From the NCBI GenBank assembly GCA_000761475.1, contig JQNW01000004.1:310001-374000 (forward strand): a stretch of DNA of 64,000 bases. Direction: 5' to 3'. The stretch is from Chromohalobacter israelensis (GTDB lineage Bacteria; Pseudomonadota; Gammaproteobacteria; Pseudomonadales; Halomonadaceae). Shown here piece by piece: positions 34,209 through 45,800 of this stretch. Below the pieces are notes generated by a model. It was not told the origin of the DNA and did no database searches. It saw nothing but the letters and a program-made list of their open reading frames with translations. The position numbers and the translations under genes were made by a program. The first letter of the stretch is position 1, and every line of letters starts with the position of its first letter.

Positions 34209-36527
34209 ATGCCAAGTAGATTGCTGACCCGGCGGCTCGATCGGCGCCGAGTGCGTTACCCACGTCTGGTATGCAACCCCGAATTCGCACCGCTGCGTGA
34301 TATTGAATGGCTAGGTGCCGGGTTTCGTCTGGAAGATCAGCAATCGGCCGCGGGCGAAGTGTATTTTCAGTGGCGTTCGACCAGTGAGAATCCACAGTTT
34401 CTGTTGCGCGGGGCGAAGCCGCTGGCGGGCTGGAACATGCTCGAGATCATGATGACGCATGATCAGCATCGGGCCGCCGTCCGGGTCTATTTCGATACTG
34501 GCGAGGGCTATAACGAGGAGCAGAGCATTTTTCTGCCGATGCGCCAGGACAAGATGACCAAGCGCATCTGTTTCGTACCTTACGGCACGCGATCTATTCG
34601 CCTGGATCCGCTGGAGTCTGAGGGTCGCTTTGCTATTTCCCACCTGCGTTTGGTGTGGCTCACGCCACGCTTCGCCTATGACCGTATGGCTCGACGGTTG
34701 TGTAGTGTTCACCCGCAATATCGAGACCTCTCGACCCGTAATATCATTCGTGCACTGAAAGACGAGGCGCGCGAGGATGGTCTGCGCTGGAAGATGCTGG
34801 CAGCAGCTCATTATGAAGAAACCTTCATGCACCGCTCGCCGGAGAACCATTATCGTTACTGGCTTGATCACGTGGAGCCGCTGCGTGAGCCCAATAAGCG
34901 CCAAGCGACGACGCGCCTGGCACAACTGAGCCAGCAACCGCTGATCTCGCTATTGCTGCCTGTCTGCTATGGGTCTTCCGCTGAGCGGTTGACGGCCTGT
35001 GTCGAGTCGGTACTGGCGCAGCGCTACGGGAACTGGCAATTGTGCATTGCCGGTGCTTCCGGCGACCGGGAAATACATGCCGCCATTGAGCGCTTGGTCG
35101 CGCTGGATGAACGCATCCAGGTCGTCGATTGTGAGGCGCCGAGTAGCGCTGCAGCGAGTAACGCGGCGCTGGCGATGGCACATGGCAATTACGTGGCGCT
35201 GTTGAGCCCAGATGATCGGTTAGCGGTGAATGCGCTCTATCATGTCGCCGAGACCTTGAATCGTCACCCCGAGGCGGAGCTGCTTTATGGCGACGAAGAT
35301 AAGTTGGACGATGAGGGGCATCGCTACGACCCGCATTTTAAGCCGCAATGGAATCCGGACCTGTTGCTGGCGCAGAACTATATTGGCCATTTGACGGTAT
35401 ATCACCGTGCGCGTTTGCGGGATTTCGAGGGCTTTTGTGAGCGCGGTGAAGCCGACCCGAGTTATGAACTGATCTTGCGCTTCACACGGGGGGTAACGGC
35501 CGAGCGGATTCGCCACATCCCGTTCGTGCTTTATCACTCACGTGTCGTCGCGTCGGACGGTGAGGCTGCAGCGCAAGTGGCCGCTGACCGGCCGAGTCTA
35601 TGTGCTGTGCGCGCGTATCTCACGCAAATCGGAACAGGCGCTGAGGTCATGACGGGCGCTGTGCCAGGTAGTTGCCGAGTGCGGTGGCCATTGCCTTCGC
35701 CAGCGCCGCTGGTCAGCTTGCTGATCCCGACCCGCGATCGAGTCGAGATTCTTCGGCCGTGTGTCGATGCAATATTGGCGCGCACGGACTATCCCAATTT
35801 TGAGCTGCTGATTCTCGATAATCAGTCTACCTGCGCCGAGACCCTGGCCTACATGGCCGAGGTGGCGAAAGATCCGCGGGTGCGGGTGCTGAGTTGGAAT
35901 CAGCCGTTCAACTACTCGGCGATCAATAACTTCGGCGCTCGACAGGCGCGGGGCCGCATCCTCGGGCTGGTCAACAATGACATCGAGCCGATCAACGATG
36001 ACTGGCTGAGCGAGATGGTACGCCAAGTCTGCCGCGAGGAGATCGGCTGCGTGGGGGCCAAGCTCTACTACCCCAACGGCAGTATCCAGCATGGTGGCGT
36101 CATCCTCGGGCTGGGAGGGGTGGCGGGGCACGCGCACCGCTTTTTCCCCGGTACCCACTCGGGATATCGCTATCGCCTGAATCTGGCGCAGAACCTGTCC
36201 GCGGTGACGGCGGCATGCTTACTGATACGGAGGACGGTGTTCGAAGAAGTCGATGGTCTCAACGAAGAGTATCTCAGCGTTGCATATAACGATGTGGATC
36301 TATGCCTCAAGGTGCGCGAGGCAGGTTACCGTAACCTGTGGACGCCACATGCCGAGCTCTATCACCACGAGTCGGTATCACGCGGTGTCGATGACAACTC
36401 CAAGAAGCAGGCCCGCGCCCAGCGTGAAACGGACTATATGCGACGTACTTGGGGGCCTCAGTTGGACAGCGACCCTGCCTATAACCCCAATCTGACTCTG
36501 GCGTATGAAGATTTTTCGTTGAGGTAA
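34209..36527 (+). CDS. Tandem GT2-family glycosyltransferase
   Basis: The protein has 772 residues from ATG 34209, where AAAGGA lies about 6 bases upstream; a longer GTG start at 34161 overlaps the previous gene and adds an unlikely 16 residues. Residues 1-~235 form an N-terminal domain with beta strands and a helical stretch. The first GT2 domain spans ~245-480 (LISLLLPVCYGSSAERL, LLSPDDRLA, YGDEDKLD). The second spans ~497-760 (LVSLLIPTRDRVEILRPCV, LVNNDIEPINDDWL, YNDVDLCLKVREAGYRN). Tandem GT2 proteins of this architecture add alternating or consecutive residues, often rhamnose. It follows the methyltransferase-kinase gene and is almost certainly co-transcribed with it. Confidence 0.88.
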   Translation: MPSRLLTRRLDRRRVRYPRLVCNPEFAPLRDIEWLGAGFRLEDQQSAAGEVYFQWRSTSENPQFLLRGAKPLAGWNMLEIMMTHDQHRAAVRVYFDTGEGYNEEQSIFLPMRQDKMTKRICFVPYGTRSIRLDPLESEGRFAISHLRLVWLTPRFAYDRMARRLCSVHPQYRDLSTRNIIRALKDEAREDGLRWKMLAAAHYEETFMHRSPENHYRYWLDHVEPLREPNKRQATTRLAQLSQQPLISLLLPVCYGSSAERLTACVESVLAQRYGNWQLCIAGASGDREIHAAIERLVALDERIQVVDCEAPSSAAASNAALAMAHGNYVALLSPDDRLAVNALYHVAETLNRHPEAELLYGDEDKLDDEGHRYDPHFKPQWNPDLLLAQNYIGHLTVYHRARLRDFEGFCERGEADPSYELILRFTRGVTAERIRHIPFVLYHSRVVASDGEAAAQVAADRPSLCAVRAYLTQIGTGAEVMTGAVPGSCRVRWPLPSPAPLVSLLIPTRDRVEILRPCVDAILARTDYPNFELLILDNQSTCAETLAYMAEVAKDPRVRVLSWNQPFNYSAINNFGARQARGRILGLVNNDIEPINDDWLSEMVRQVCREEIGCVGAKLYYPNGSIQHGGVILGLGGVAGHAHRFFPGTHSGYRYRLNLAQNLSAVTAACLLIRRTVFEEVDGLNEEYLSVAYNDVDLCLKVREAGYRNLWTPHAELYHHESVSRGVDDNSKKQARAQRETDYMRRTWGPQLDSDPAYNPNLTLAYEDFSLR

Positions 36528-36558
36528 GCTTTGGTCTGCGGTCTGGGATGTCAGGAAT

Positions 36559-37578
36559 ATGAATAGCAAGCGTTGGCTGCTGCTGAGCGATGGGGCGCGG
36601 CCGACCGAGGATATCTACTTCCTTGAGTCGGTCGCGCCCTTTCTACGTTCCGAGGGCCATGACGTGGGGCGGTTGGATGTGCGCGGTTGGTGTTGGCGGT
36701 TAGCGCGTTGGGTGCTGTCGCGGCAACCGGGGGCGAACCTGGTGCTGTGTCGTACGCTGCCGGAGCGGGTGTTGTATTGGCTGGAGCGTCGGCGTGAGAT
36801 GTTCGGCCGTATCGTCTACCTGATCGATGATGATCTGTCGGCGGCGGCCGAGGATGAGACTTTGCCGGCGACCTATCGGCGCCGCATGGCACGCATCGTC
36901 GGCATGCAGCCGCGTTTGCTGACCTTGGCGGATGTGGTGGTGGCATCGAGCGAGGGCCTGGCTTCACGGTTTGAGGGGAAACACGGCGATGTCCGGGTGC
37001 TGACACCGCCGTTGATTTCGCCCTTGCCGGATCTCTCGCACTTCGATGAACCGCATTGGTGGGTGGGGTTTCATGGTACGCGTGCTCATCTCGAGGACGT
37101 GAGGCATATCGTGCCGGCGTTGAGACGTTTCCATGAGGCATCGCCGCAGGTGTCGTTGGAGGTCATGCTGGGGCGCCATACCCCTGATGAGCTGCAGAAG
37201 CTCGAGCGGCTCGAGATGCCCGATGCCATGTCGTGGAAGGCGTTTCAGGGCTATCGGCAGCGACGTCGCATGCACATCGGCCTGGCGCCGTTGCTCGACT
37301 CTACCTTCAATCGGGGCAAGTCTTGGATCAAGTTTCTGGATATCGCCGCCATGGGGGGGGTGGGGATTTATAGCCGTCGTTATCCTTATACCGCCATCGT
37401 AGAGGATGGCGTGAACGGCCTGCTGGCCGATGACGACCCTGACGACTGGCTCCGTTGCCTTCGTCTGCTGTTGGAGCGGCCGGAAGACACCGCCCGGATG
37501 GCTGCCGCCGCTGCCGAGACGGCGCGTGAGATCGGTAACCCCGAGCGCACGGCGGCATTCTGGCAGTCACTAGCTTAA
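36559..37578 (+). CDS. GT-B (GT4-like) glycosyltransferase
   Basis: The protein has 339 residues. Conserved parts are RIVYLIDDDL, HWWVGFHGTRAHLEDV, RRMHIGLAPLLDSTFNRGKSW and IKFLDIAAMGGVGIYS, which resembles the nucleotide-sugar-binding end of GT4 enzymes. It is a stand-alone relative of the third domain of the 20077 gene. AGGA lies just upstream of its ATG. It is the last gene of the rightward polysaccharide cluster. Its stop overlaps the last 4 bases of the convergent outer-membrane-protein gene. Confidence 0.82.
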   Translation: MNSKRWLLLSDGARPTEDIYFLESVAPFLRSEGHDVGRLDVRGWCWRLARWVLSRQPGANLVLCRTLPERVLYWLERRREMFGRIVYLIDDDLSAAAEDETLPATYRRRMARIVGMQPRLLTLADVVVASSEGLASRFEGKHGDVRVLTPPLISPLPDLSHFDEPHWWVGFHGTRAHLEDVRHIVPALRRFHEASPQVSLEVMLGRHTPDELQKLERLEMPDAMSWKAFQGYRQRRRMHIGLAPLLDSTFNRGKSWIKFLDIAAMGGVGIYSRRYPYTAIVEDGVNGLLADDDPDDWLRCLRLLLERPEDTARMAAAAAETAREIGNPERTAAFWQSLA

Positions 37579-38267
37579 AAGTGATAGGACATTCCCGCCG
37601 TGACTAGCTGAACCTCGCTGTCATTATCGTCAGTATAATCACTGACCCCGCCGAAGTATCGATAGTCCACCCTGAGTTGGAAGTTGGGAGTGATGCGATA
37701 GCGCGCTCCCAGGCCGAGTAGTGCCGTTGTGTCGTGCATGGTCGTGTCAGTGTCGCTCTGTTGTGCCTGCGTGGCGACATTCGTTGCGGCAACTTGCGTG
37801 TACTGCCCTTCTATGTGCGTGTCGAGCCAAGCGGCACCGACGCCCAGTTGGACGGTGAAACGCTCCGACAAGGGCATAATGAAAATACCTTGTGCGCCCC
37901 AGCCGTCAATGCTGGTACGCGTATGTCCGGATGCCGACATGTGCCGTTCGCCACGGTCGTATTGTCCGGCGCCCTCGATGTCATAGCTGCCGAAATCGTA
38001 GTAGCCGATTTCCATGGCGAAGTGTCGGAAGGGCTGGATACCCACGCCGACGACATAGGCGCCGCCGGTATCGTCGGCGTTGATCGAACCATTGCCCCCG
38101 TAGGTGCTGGCCTCGTTCTTCATGCGCTTGTATTGCGTTTCGATGGAGCTCAGGTCGGGATCGGCGATACCGCCATCGACAAATAGATAAGGGCGTAAGT
38201 CGGCGGCACATGGGCTGCTGATCATAAACGCCACCGCGAAAATTCCTATCCGCTTACGATTTAACAT
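37575..38267 (-). CDS. Outer-membrane beta-barrel protein (OmpW/OmpA-like)
   Basis: The protein has 230 residues with an N-terminal signal peptide ending SSPCAA before residue 23. The rest alternates in beta strands (AYVVGVGIQPFRHFAMEIGYY, LLGLGARYRITPNFQLRVDYRY) and ends MSYHF with the C-terminal Phe needed for BamA recognition. This is the pattern of an 8-stranded barrel. AGGGAA lies about 7 bases upstream of the ATG. It is convergent to the last glycosyltransferase and is probably a separate transcription unit. A link to capsule retention or to osmotic or metal response is possible but nothing in the sequence shows it. Confidence 0.8.
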   Translation of the reverse strand: MLNRKRIGIFAVAFMISSPCAADLRPYLFVDGGIADPDLSSIETQYKRMKNEASTYGGNGSINADDTGGAYVVGVGIQPFRHFAMEIGYYDFGSYDIEGAGQYDRGERHMSASGHTRTSIDGWGAQGIFIMPLSERFTVQLGVGAAWLDTHIEGQYTQVAATNVATQAQQSDTDTTMHDTTALLGLGARYRITPNFQLRVDYRYFGGVSDYTDDNDSEVQLVTAGMSYHF

Positions 38268-38543
38268 GGGGGTTCCCTGCTAGCCGTTATTGAGGACTAT
38301 TCAGGACGTTTCCGACATGGCTTTAGTAAAAATTATTATTCGGAAGACCAGAATGTGCGCTCAATGTAGCAAGGAGTTTTAACGAAAGTGATGCTCTTTG
38401 TTATAAATTGATACAAAAATAATAATTTAAGATTAGCGGTATTGTATTCGTTGTAAGTTTGGGGTGTTTTTTTAAAATAAGAGTATGGAGATTTGCATTA
38501 TTTAGCATGAATGATGTGATTTAACTTGGCGCAATACCTTGGC
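38268..38543. other. AT-rich intergenic region between the barrel protein and the PKS operon end
   Basis: There are 276 bases between the start of the outer-membrane-protein gene and the end of the alpha-oxoamine synthase gene. No gene is seen. The stretch 38330-38520 is very AT-rich compared with its surroundings (many A/T runs such as GTTATAAATTGATACAAAAATA). It should contain the promoter for the leftward barrel gene, but no single -35/-10 pair is convincing. Its position fits a silencing (H-NS-like) or promoter region. Confidence 0.5.
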
Positions 38544-39881
38544 TCATGCGTGGGGTCGGCTGTCCATGGCCTGCTGCAGGGCGCCGAGTGTTGCATCGAC
38601 CTGCTCGCGGGTGTGCTCGCAGGAGAGGAAGAAGCGCAGTCGCGCGCTCTTTTCGGGCACGGCGGGATGCAGGATCGGCTGCACGTTGATGCCGCGCTCG
38701 AACAGGGCGTGGGAGAGCCCGGCGGCACGTGCCGAGCTGCCGACGATCACCGGCACTACGGCGGCGCCGATGCTGTCGCCGGTATCCAGCCCCAGGGCGC
38801 GGGCGCGTTCCAGGAAGTAGCGCGAGATATCGCGCAGATGCTGGACACGCTGTGGTTCTTCACGCATCAGGTCCAGTGCCTTGAGCGAGGGAGCCGCTAC
38901 CTGGGCGGGCATGCCGACGCTGTAGAGAAAGCCCGGCGCCAGGTGTCTCAGGGTGTCCACCAGGGCCTGGCAGCCGGCGATGTAGCCGCCACAGCCGGCC
39001 AGCGTCTTGCTCATGGTGCCCATCCAGATGTCGACTGCCTCGGATGGCATGTTGAAATGCTCGCGCAGGCCGAGGCCATGCTCGCCCAGCACGCCGAAGG
39101 AGTGCGCCTCGTCGATCATCAGCCAAGCCTGGTGACGCTGCTTTATCTCGACGAAGCGCGGTAGGTCGGGCAGGTCGCCATCCATGCTGTAGAGCCCTTC
39201 GATGACGATCACGACGCGTTCGAACTGGGCGCGATGGCGATGCAACAGGTCGTCCAGAGCGTCGGCGTCGTTGTGCGCGAAGCCCATTCGCCGGGCGCCG
39301 GAGAGCTGGGCGCCGACCAGCGCGCTGTTGTGAATGTATTCGTCGTGGAGGATTAGATCGCCTGGCCCCAACAGGTAGCCCAGCGTAGAGACGTTGGTGG
39401 CGTGGCCGCTGACGAACACCACGGCATCGTCGACCTGGTAGGTAGCGGCCATGGCGCGCTCGAGCTCACCATGAATGGGCCGCTCGCCGGAGACGATGCG
39501 GCTGGCTGACACCGAGCTGCCATAGTGTTGTACCGCGTCGATGGCGGCCTGATTGACCCGCGGATCGCCGGAGAAGCCAAGGTAGTTGTAGCTGGCGAAA
39601 TTGATGACGTCGCGGTCGTCGATGCGGCTGGTCGCGCCGGCATTGCCTTGGTGGCAGCGGAAGAAGGGATCGACCAGGCCGAGTCGCTTGGCGGCGTCGC
39701 GCATCAGGGTTAGCTGCTGGTAGCCCGGGTGCATGTCGAAGCGCATCAGCCGCTCCGAGACACGCGCCTGACCGGTAGTGGAGCCGCCGGATGGCTCGTT
39801 GATCGGGCGCGAGCGCTTGCGCTTGCGCGCCCCGTCTATTAGTTGCCGTTTGAGGTCGTGACGGGGGCCCTCCTGACTCAT
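38544..39881 (-). CDS. Alpha-oxoamine synthase (8-amino-7-oxononanoate synthase-like), RkpG-type
   Basis: This PLP enzyme of the AONS/serine palmitoyltransferase family has 445 residues. Visible marks are the substrate-cofactor region ASYNYLGFSGDP, the conserved DEAHSFGVLGEHG, and the Schiff-base lysine in GTMSKTLAGCGGYIAG. A 50-residue basic N-terminal extension precedes the fold. Such enzymes condense an amino acid with an acyl thioester and release CO2, giving a 2-amino-ketone (as in sphingolipids). The stop of the PKS overlaps its start by 4 bases, and that PKS ends in an ACP with no thioesterase, so acyl release by this enzyme is the natural proposal. Rhizobial rkpG is of this type and next to rkpA. 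Confidence 0.87.
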   Translation of the reverse strand: MSQEGPRHDLKRQLIDGARKRKRSRPINEPSGGSTTGQARVSERLMRFDMHPGYQQLTLMRDAAKRLGLVDPFFRCHQGNAGATSRIDDRDVINFASYNYLGFSGDPRVNQAAIDAVQHYGSSVSASRIVSGERPIHGELERAMAATYQVDDAVVFVSGHATNVSTLGYLLGPGDLILHDEYIHNSALVGAQLSGARRMGFAHNDADALDDLLHRHRAQFERVVIVIEGLYSMDGDLPDLPRFVEIKQRHQAWLMIDEAHSFGVLGEHGLGLREHFNMPSEAVDIWMGTMSKTLAGCGGYIAGCQALVDTLRHLAPGFLYSVGMPAQVAAPSLKALDLMREEPQRVQHLRDISRYFLERARALGLDTGDSIGAAVVPVIVGSSARAAGLSHALFERGINVQPILHPAVPEKSARLRFFLSCEHTREQVDATLGALQQAMDSRPHA

Positions 39882-42800
39882 CGTGTCGTGGCCTCATGTG
39901 GCTGCATTTCACGGTGGTCGGCGACGGCATCGGCTCCATGCTGGGCTGCCAGAGAGGCTAGCCCGGTCTCGTTGTCGCCGTGCTCATCGTCTTCGTCATC
40001 GCTGCGCGTCAGGCGCTCGATCAGCACGCCGCTGAGCTTGTCGAGGGTCGAGGCCTCGCTGAGCACCATGACCGGCACGCGCACGCCGAGGCGGGACTCG
40101 ATGGCGGTCATCAGCTCCACGCCCATCAGCGAGTCGAAGCCCATGTCATAGACCGAGCGGTGCACGTCGATCTTGCTTTCTTCCACCAGCAGGATGCTGG
40201 CGAGTTCCGCCTTGAGCAGGTCCGTCACGGTGGTGTGGAGCTCCTCGGGAGACAGTTCGGCAAGCAGGCGGCTCAGGTCCTGGTCGCCGTCGTCCTGCTG
40301 GCCTTCGTCACCGGCGGTACGGGCGATCTCGGCAAAGCGCGGGGTCTCGGCGGTGGGTAGCGAGCGGGCCAGGGCCGACCAGTCGAGTTCCAGCACGCCG
40401 AGGCTCGGTCCGGGGGCGGCGAGCATGCGACCCAGCACCTCGAGGGCATCGTCGGCGCGCAGCGCCGAGCCGCCGAGGCGTTCCTGCAGGGCGTCGCGCG
40501 TCCGGGTATTGCGGGCCAGGAAGCCGGCGTCCTCGATGGCGCCCCAGCGCACGCAGGTCGCCGGCAGGCCCTGGGCGCGACGATTGGCGGCCAGGGCCTC
40601 CAGCCAGTGGTTGGCGGCGACGTAGCTGGCCTGGCCGGGGTTGCCGAACAGGGTGGTCGCCGAGGAATACAGCACGAAGATATCCAGGTCGTCGTCCCGG
40701 GTCAGGGCGTCCAGGTGACGGGCGCCCTCGATCTTCGGTGTCAGTACCCGGGCAATGCGCGCCTCGTCGAGGTTGCGGATCAGGCCGTCTTCGATCACCG
40801 CGGCGGCATGGATGATGCCCTTCAGCGGCGGGTGCTCGGCACGGCAACGTTCGAGCAGCGCGGCCAGGGCGTCGCGATCGGCGACATCGCAGGCCGCGGC
40901 TTCCACGGACACGCCTTGCGCCTCGAGGGCGGCGATGCCCTCGGCGGCCTCGGGCGAGGCGGCGCCACGACGGCCGACCAGCACCAGGTGGCGGGCGCCG
41001 CGCTCGGCCAGCCACTGGGCGCTGCGCAGGCCGAAGCCGCCGAGGCCACCGGTGACCAGGTAGGTGGCGTCGGCCGGCAGTTCGGGGGCCGCCGGGGGCG
41101 CCGTGTCGTCGGTGTCGGGGCGCAGGGGCTGGTCCTGGGTGACGACCACCTTGCCGATCTGACGCGCTTGTTGCATGTAGCGGAAGGCCTCGACCACCTG
41201 GCGATTGCCGAAGGCGGTGTAAGGCAGCGGCGTGAAGGTGCCATCTTCGAACAACGCCATCATCTCGCTGAACAGCGACTGGGTGAGGGCCGGGCATTCT
41301 TTCATCAGCTGGTCGGAGTCGATGCCGAAGTAGCTGAGGTTGTTGCGGAAGGGCCGCAGGCCAATATGGGTGTTGTCATAGAAGTCGCGCTTGCCGAGCT
41401 CCAGGAAGCGACCGAAGGGGCGCAGCACGCGAAGGTTCTGGTTGATCGCCTCGCCGGCCAGGGAGTTGAGGACCACGTCGACACCGCGTCCGTCGGTGTC
41501 GGCGAGGATCTCCTCGGCGAAGGTCAGCGAACGCGAATCGTAGAGGCGTTCGATACCGCTCAGGCGCAGGAAGTCACGTTTCTCCTCGGTGCCCACGGTG
41601 GTGTGGATCTCGGCTCCTAGCCAGCGTGCTACCTGGATGGCGGCCAGCCCGACGCCGCCGGCGGCGCCGTGGATCAGCACGTGTTCCCCTGGCGACAGGC
41701 GGGCGAGATGCTTCAGCGCGTAGTAGACGGTGAAGAAGGTCGTCGGGATCGTCGCCGCCGCGGCGAAGTCGATGTCGCGGGGCAGGGGCGCGATGGCGTA
41801 CTGGCTGGCGACCAGCCGGTCGCTGAAGCTGGCTGGGCCGAAGCCGACCACGGCATCGCCCGGTGCGAATCCTTCGACGCCCGGCCCGAGTCGCTCGACG
41901 ACGCCGGCGAATTCCAGGCCGAGGGTCGGGCCGGCGAAGCCGTTTTCGATGGCCTCGTCGGAGAGCAGGCCCAGGGTGTACATGACATCGCGAAAGTTGA
42001 GGCCGGTAGCCTCGACGCGAATGCCCACCTCGCCCTCGCCGGGCGCCGGTAGGGTGGTTGGCTGCCAGGCGAGATGGCGCAGCTGGCCGGGTAATGGGAA
42101 GCCGAGCGTCATGGCGCCTTGCGGTGCCTCCGAGGTATGTGCCTCTGGAACATGTGTCTCTGGGGCATGTGTCGCCGACGCTTCCATTGCCGTGCCCGGT
42201 GCGGACAGGATGCGCAGCCGGGTGGCGAAGCGAGTGCCCCGGGCGTCGAGCGTCACCTCGGTTTCGTCGTCGGGGGCGACGAGTTCGTCGCCTAGGGCCT
42301 CGAGGACGTCTTTCACGAGGTCGCCGCCGGGTAGGTCGAGCAGGCGGACCCGGAAGCCCTGGGCTTCGTTGGCCAGGGAACGGCCGAAGCCCCAGAGGGC
42401 GGCGTCGTCGCTGACGTGTGTGTCCGGGCCGGCCGTCGGGGCAGTCGTATCGCGCCAGATGACGGCCACGTCACGGGTGACCAGCCATAGCGTCGGCATG
42501 TCGTGGCGCGTTTCGAAAGCGGTCGCCCAGCGTGCCGCCTGCTGGCAGCGCTCGAGGCTTGTGCTGCGCAGGTCGATGATATACCCGGCCTGGTCGGCTT
42601 GGTGTTCGTCGCCGATCGTTACTCGATGCCCCCGGCGTTCTAGGTCGGCGGCGAGGCGCTCGGCGAGAGTGCGATCGGCGTCGTCGGCGACCAGCAGGTA
42701 GTCGCTCGGAGTTGCATCGAGATCGTCGGCCCGGTGGGCCTGGTCGGGAAGACGGGCGTGGACGAGATAGGCGCCGGCCTCGTCTTCCAGGGGCAGCGGT

Positions 42801-45800
42801 TGGACCTGTTCGGCGCCGAGGCGGGCGAGCAGGTCGGTGACGTCGTCGAGTTCGCAGGCCGCGGGCGCGTCACCCTCGACGTCGAGACCGGGCGTGGCCA
42901 GCAGGGTGTCGAGCCAGGCGGAGGGCGCGACACCGAGCAGCAGAATGCGGGCACCGGGGGCCAGCCGTTCCGGGAGGGCCTCGATCAGGCGGCGGCTGAG
43001 GTCGCGATTGGTGACATCCAGCGAGACCAGGGCCAGTTGGGCGTGTCTTGAGGACGCTTGTGATGGCTGCTCGTGCGGCGCTTCCAGCGATTCGACCTCT
43101 ATCAGCGGCTGGCGCCCGCGGAGTTGCTCGGCGTGCTGCCAGGCGAGGTCGCCAGCGGTGAGGATTCGATAGTCGCAGCGATCGGGATCAACCAGCTCGG
43201 CGAGCTGCTCTCCCAGGGCCGGGGCGCTAACGCCGGCTTCGAGCAGCGTCAGGCGCTGCCCTGCGGGCAGCTGCGCCAGGGTATCGGCCAATGCCTCGCC
43301 GAGCGGTGTGGCGAGCGCCCGCCAGCCTTCATGGCCGATCAGCTGGCGGTTGAGGCGCATCAGGCGGTCGCGGTCGAGGCCGATGTCGGCGGCATCACGA
43401 TGGCCGGACAGCAGGTCTCGCAGGTTGAGGCCGAAACGACCGAGCCGATGGATAGGGCCGATGTGGCCCGGATAGTCTTGGGCCAGTAGGCGCCAGATGG
43501 TGGTGGCGTCGACCTCGTCGTTGTCTTCGGTGCGTGTCCAGCTCTCGTCGCTGGCTTCAAGGCGGCCGGCGTCCTGCAGTAGGCGCAGCAACTGGTCGAT
43601 CAGGGGACGCGCCTGCGGATGGGCACTGGCCAGTGCTTGATAGTGGGACTGACCGAGCACGCCGTCATGCAGCTCGTCCGCCAGCGCCTCGGCGGCGAAG
43701 GCTTCGGCCAGCCGGTCGAGCAGCGGGGCCACTTCATTGGCGTAGCGTTGTCCGGTGGCCTCGGCGTAGCCGTCGACCAGCGCCGGCATGGCCGCCTCCA
43801 GAGCGGAAAGATCCGCTACCTGGCGACGTTGCGGGTGCGGTGCCGGCGTCAGGCGAACATCGAGATGGCTCAGTGTCTGCTCGGCGGATTGGGTCAGGCG
43901 AACCGCCTTGAAGCGGGTCTCGCTGACCACCGCAACGGCCCGGCCGCGGTCGTCGAAGAGCTCGAAGTCGGCGGTGAAGGAGTAAGGCGCGCGTTTGAGC
44001 AAACGGGCCCGGGCCAGGGCCGGACGTCCGGCCTGCGACGCCCACTGAATGCGCCCCACACGGACCGGCACGAAGGCCATGCCCTGGTTGCCAGGACCCA
44101 GGCTTTCAAGGCCGTCGCGAGCCAGCAGCGGCAGGAATAGCTGGAAGGCGCTGTCGAGGATGCCGGGGTGCAGGTGCTGCAGCGCCAGTTGTTCCTCGAT
44201 GACCGGCGTGGGGCTAACGCGGCCGATGACGCTGTCGTCCTCGATCCAGGCGCGGTCGATGGCCTGGAAGGCTGGACCATAGTCCAGCCCCAGACGACTG
44301 GCCATCGCCAAGTGCGCGTCCAGTTCCAGGTCTGGTGCCCGTTCAGGCAGGGACGGCGCGGCACGTTCAAGCATCAGGCTCTTGCTCTGGGGCATGATGC
44401 GGGCAGTGGCGTGCAGCTGCCATGCTTCGCCGACGGCAGGTTCGCGTGAGTGAATGGTCACGCGGCCGTCTTCAGGGGCGATGGCGAGCCGGGTGAGCCG
44501 CCCGTGCTGACCATCGAGCATCAGGGGGGCCTGGATCTCGAGTTCCTCGATATCGAGCGGCATGGCCTCGCGCCAGCGTGCCGCGGCGGCCAGGGTCAGC
44601 TCGATGAAGCCGGCACCGGGGAAGATGGCGGCGTCGCCCACTACATGGTCCGCCAGCCAGGGCTGACGAGCGGTATCGAGTTGGCTTTCCCAGGTCAGGG
44701 TGTGCTGCGCCAGGCGGTAGCCCAGCAGCGGGTGTTCGTAGTGGCGCGCCAGCAGTCCCAGGGCATCCGAGGTGCTCGGCATCCAGTAGGGTTGGCGCTG
44801 CCAGGGGTAGCGCGGCAGTTCGGCGAGACGCCCGGTCACCGGGAACCAGTGGTCGGTGTCGGTCTCGAGCCCCGCAAGCAGTGTCTGGCCGATGGCGTGG
44901 TCGAGGCACACCGGCCCCGGCAGGTCACGCTCCAGCGTGCCGATGATCAGGCCTTCGCGCTCGGTCTCGCGCAGCGCTTCGCTCAGGTAGCGCTTGAGGA
45001 TCGGATGGGCGCCGATCTCGATCAGCACATTGGTGCCGTCGGCGATGAGCGCTTGGGTGGCGGCGCCGAAGCGCACGGGCTGGCGGATGTTGTGCCACCA
45101 GTAGTCGGCGTCGAGTCGCTCGCCGTTGAGTTTCTCGCCGGTCACCGTGGAGATATAGGGAATGCGCGACTGACGCGGAGACAGTCCCTTGAGCGCGGCG
45201 ATCAGGTCGTCGCGGATGGGATCCATGGCCGGGCTATGAAAGGCGTAGTCCAGCGGCAGACGCTTGACGAAGTGGCGATGGGCATCGAGTTCGGCTTCCA
45301 GACGGGACAGCGCCTCGGCGGGCCCGGCCAGGGTCACGGCTTGGGCACTATTGATCCCGGCCAGATGGATGTCGCGATACTCGGGACGCTCCAGGTAGGT
45401 GGCGATGGTCCCGGCGCCTAGCCCCACGGCGGTCATCTCGCCCTGGCCCCGGGTTAGCCCCTGAAAGTGGCTACGCAGGTGGATTACACGCACGGCATCT
45501 TCCAGCGAGAGGGCGCCGCAGGCCCAGGCCGCGGCTACTTCGCCGACGCTGTGACCGGTGACGGCGGCGGGCTCGATGCCCTGAGCGGCGAGCATTCGAG
45601 TGATGCCGACCTGCACGGCGAACAGCGCCGGTTGGGCGATTTCGGTGCGTGCGAAGCGGTCGCTGCCGTTGCGGCCTTCGATTTCGGCGCGCAGCGAGAA
45701 GTCGGCGTGGCGCTGGAAGAGGGTGTCGACCTCGTCGATGGCGGCGGCGAAGGCTTTGGAATCGGCGAGTAAGTCGCGGCCCATGGCCTCCCATTGGCAG

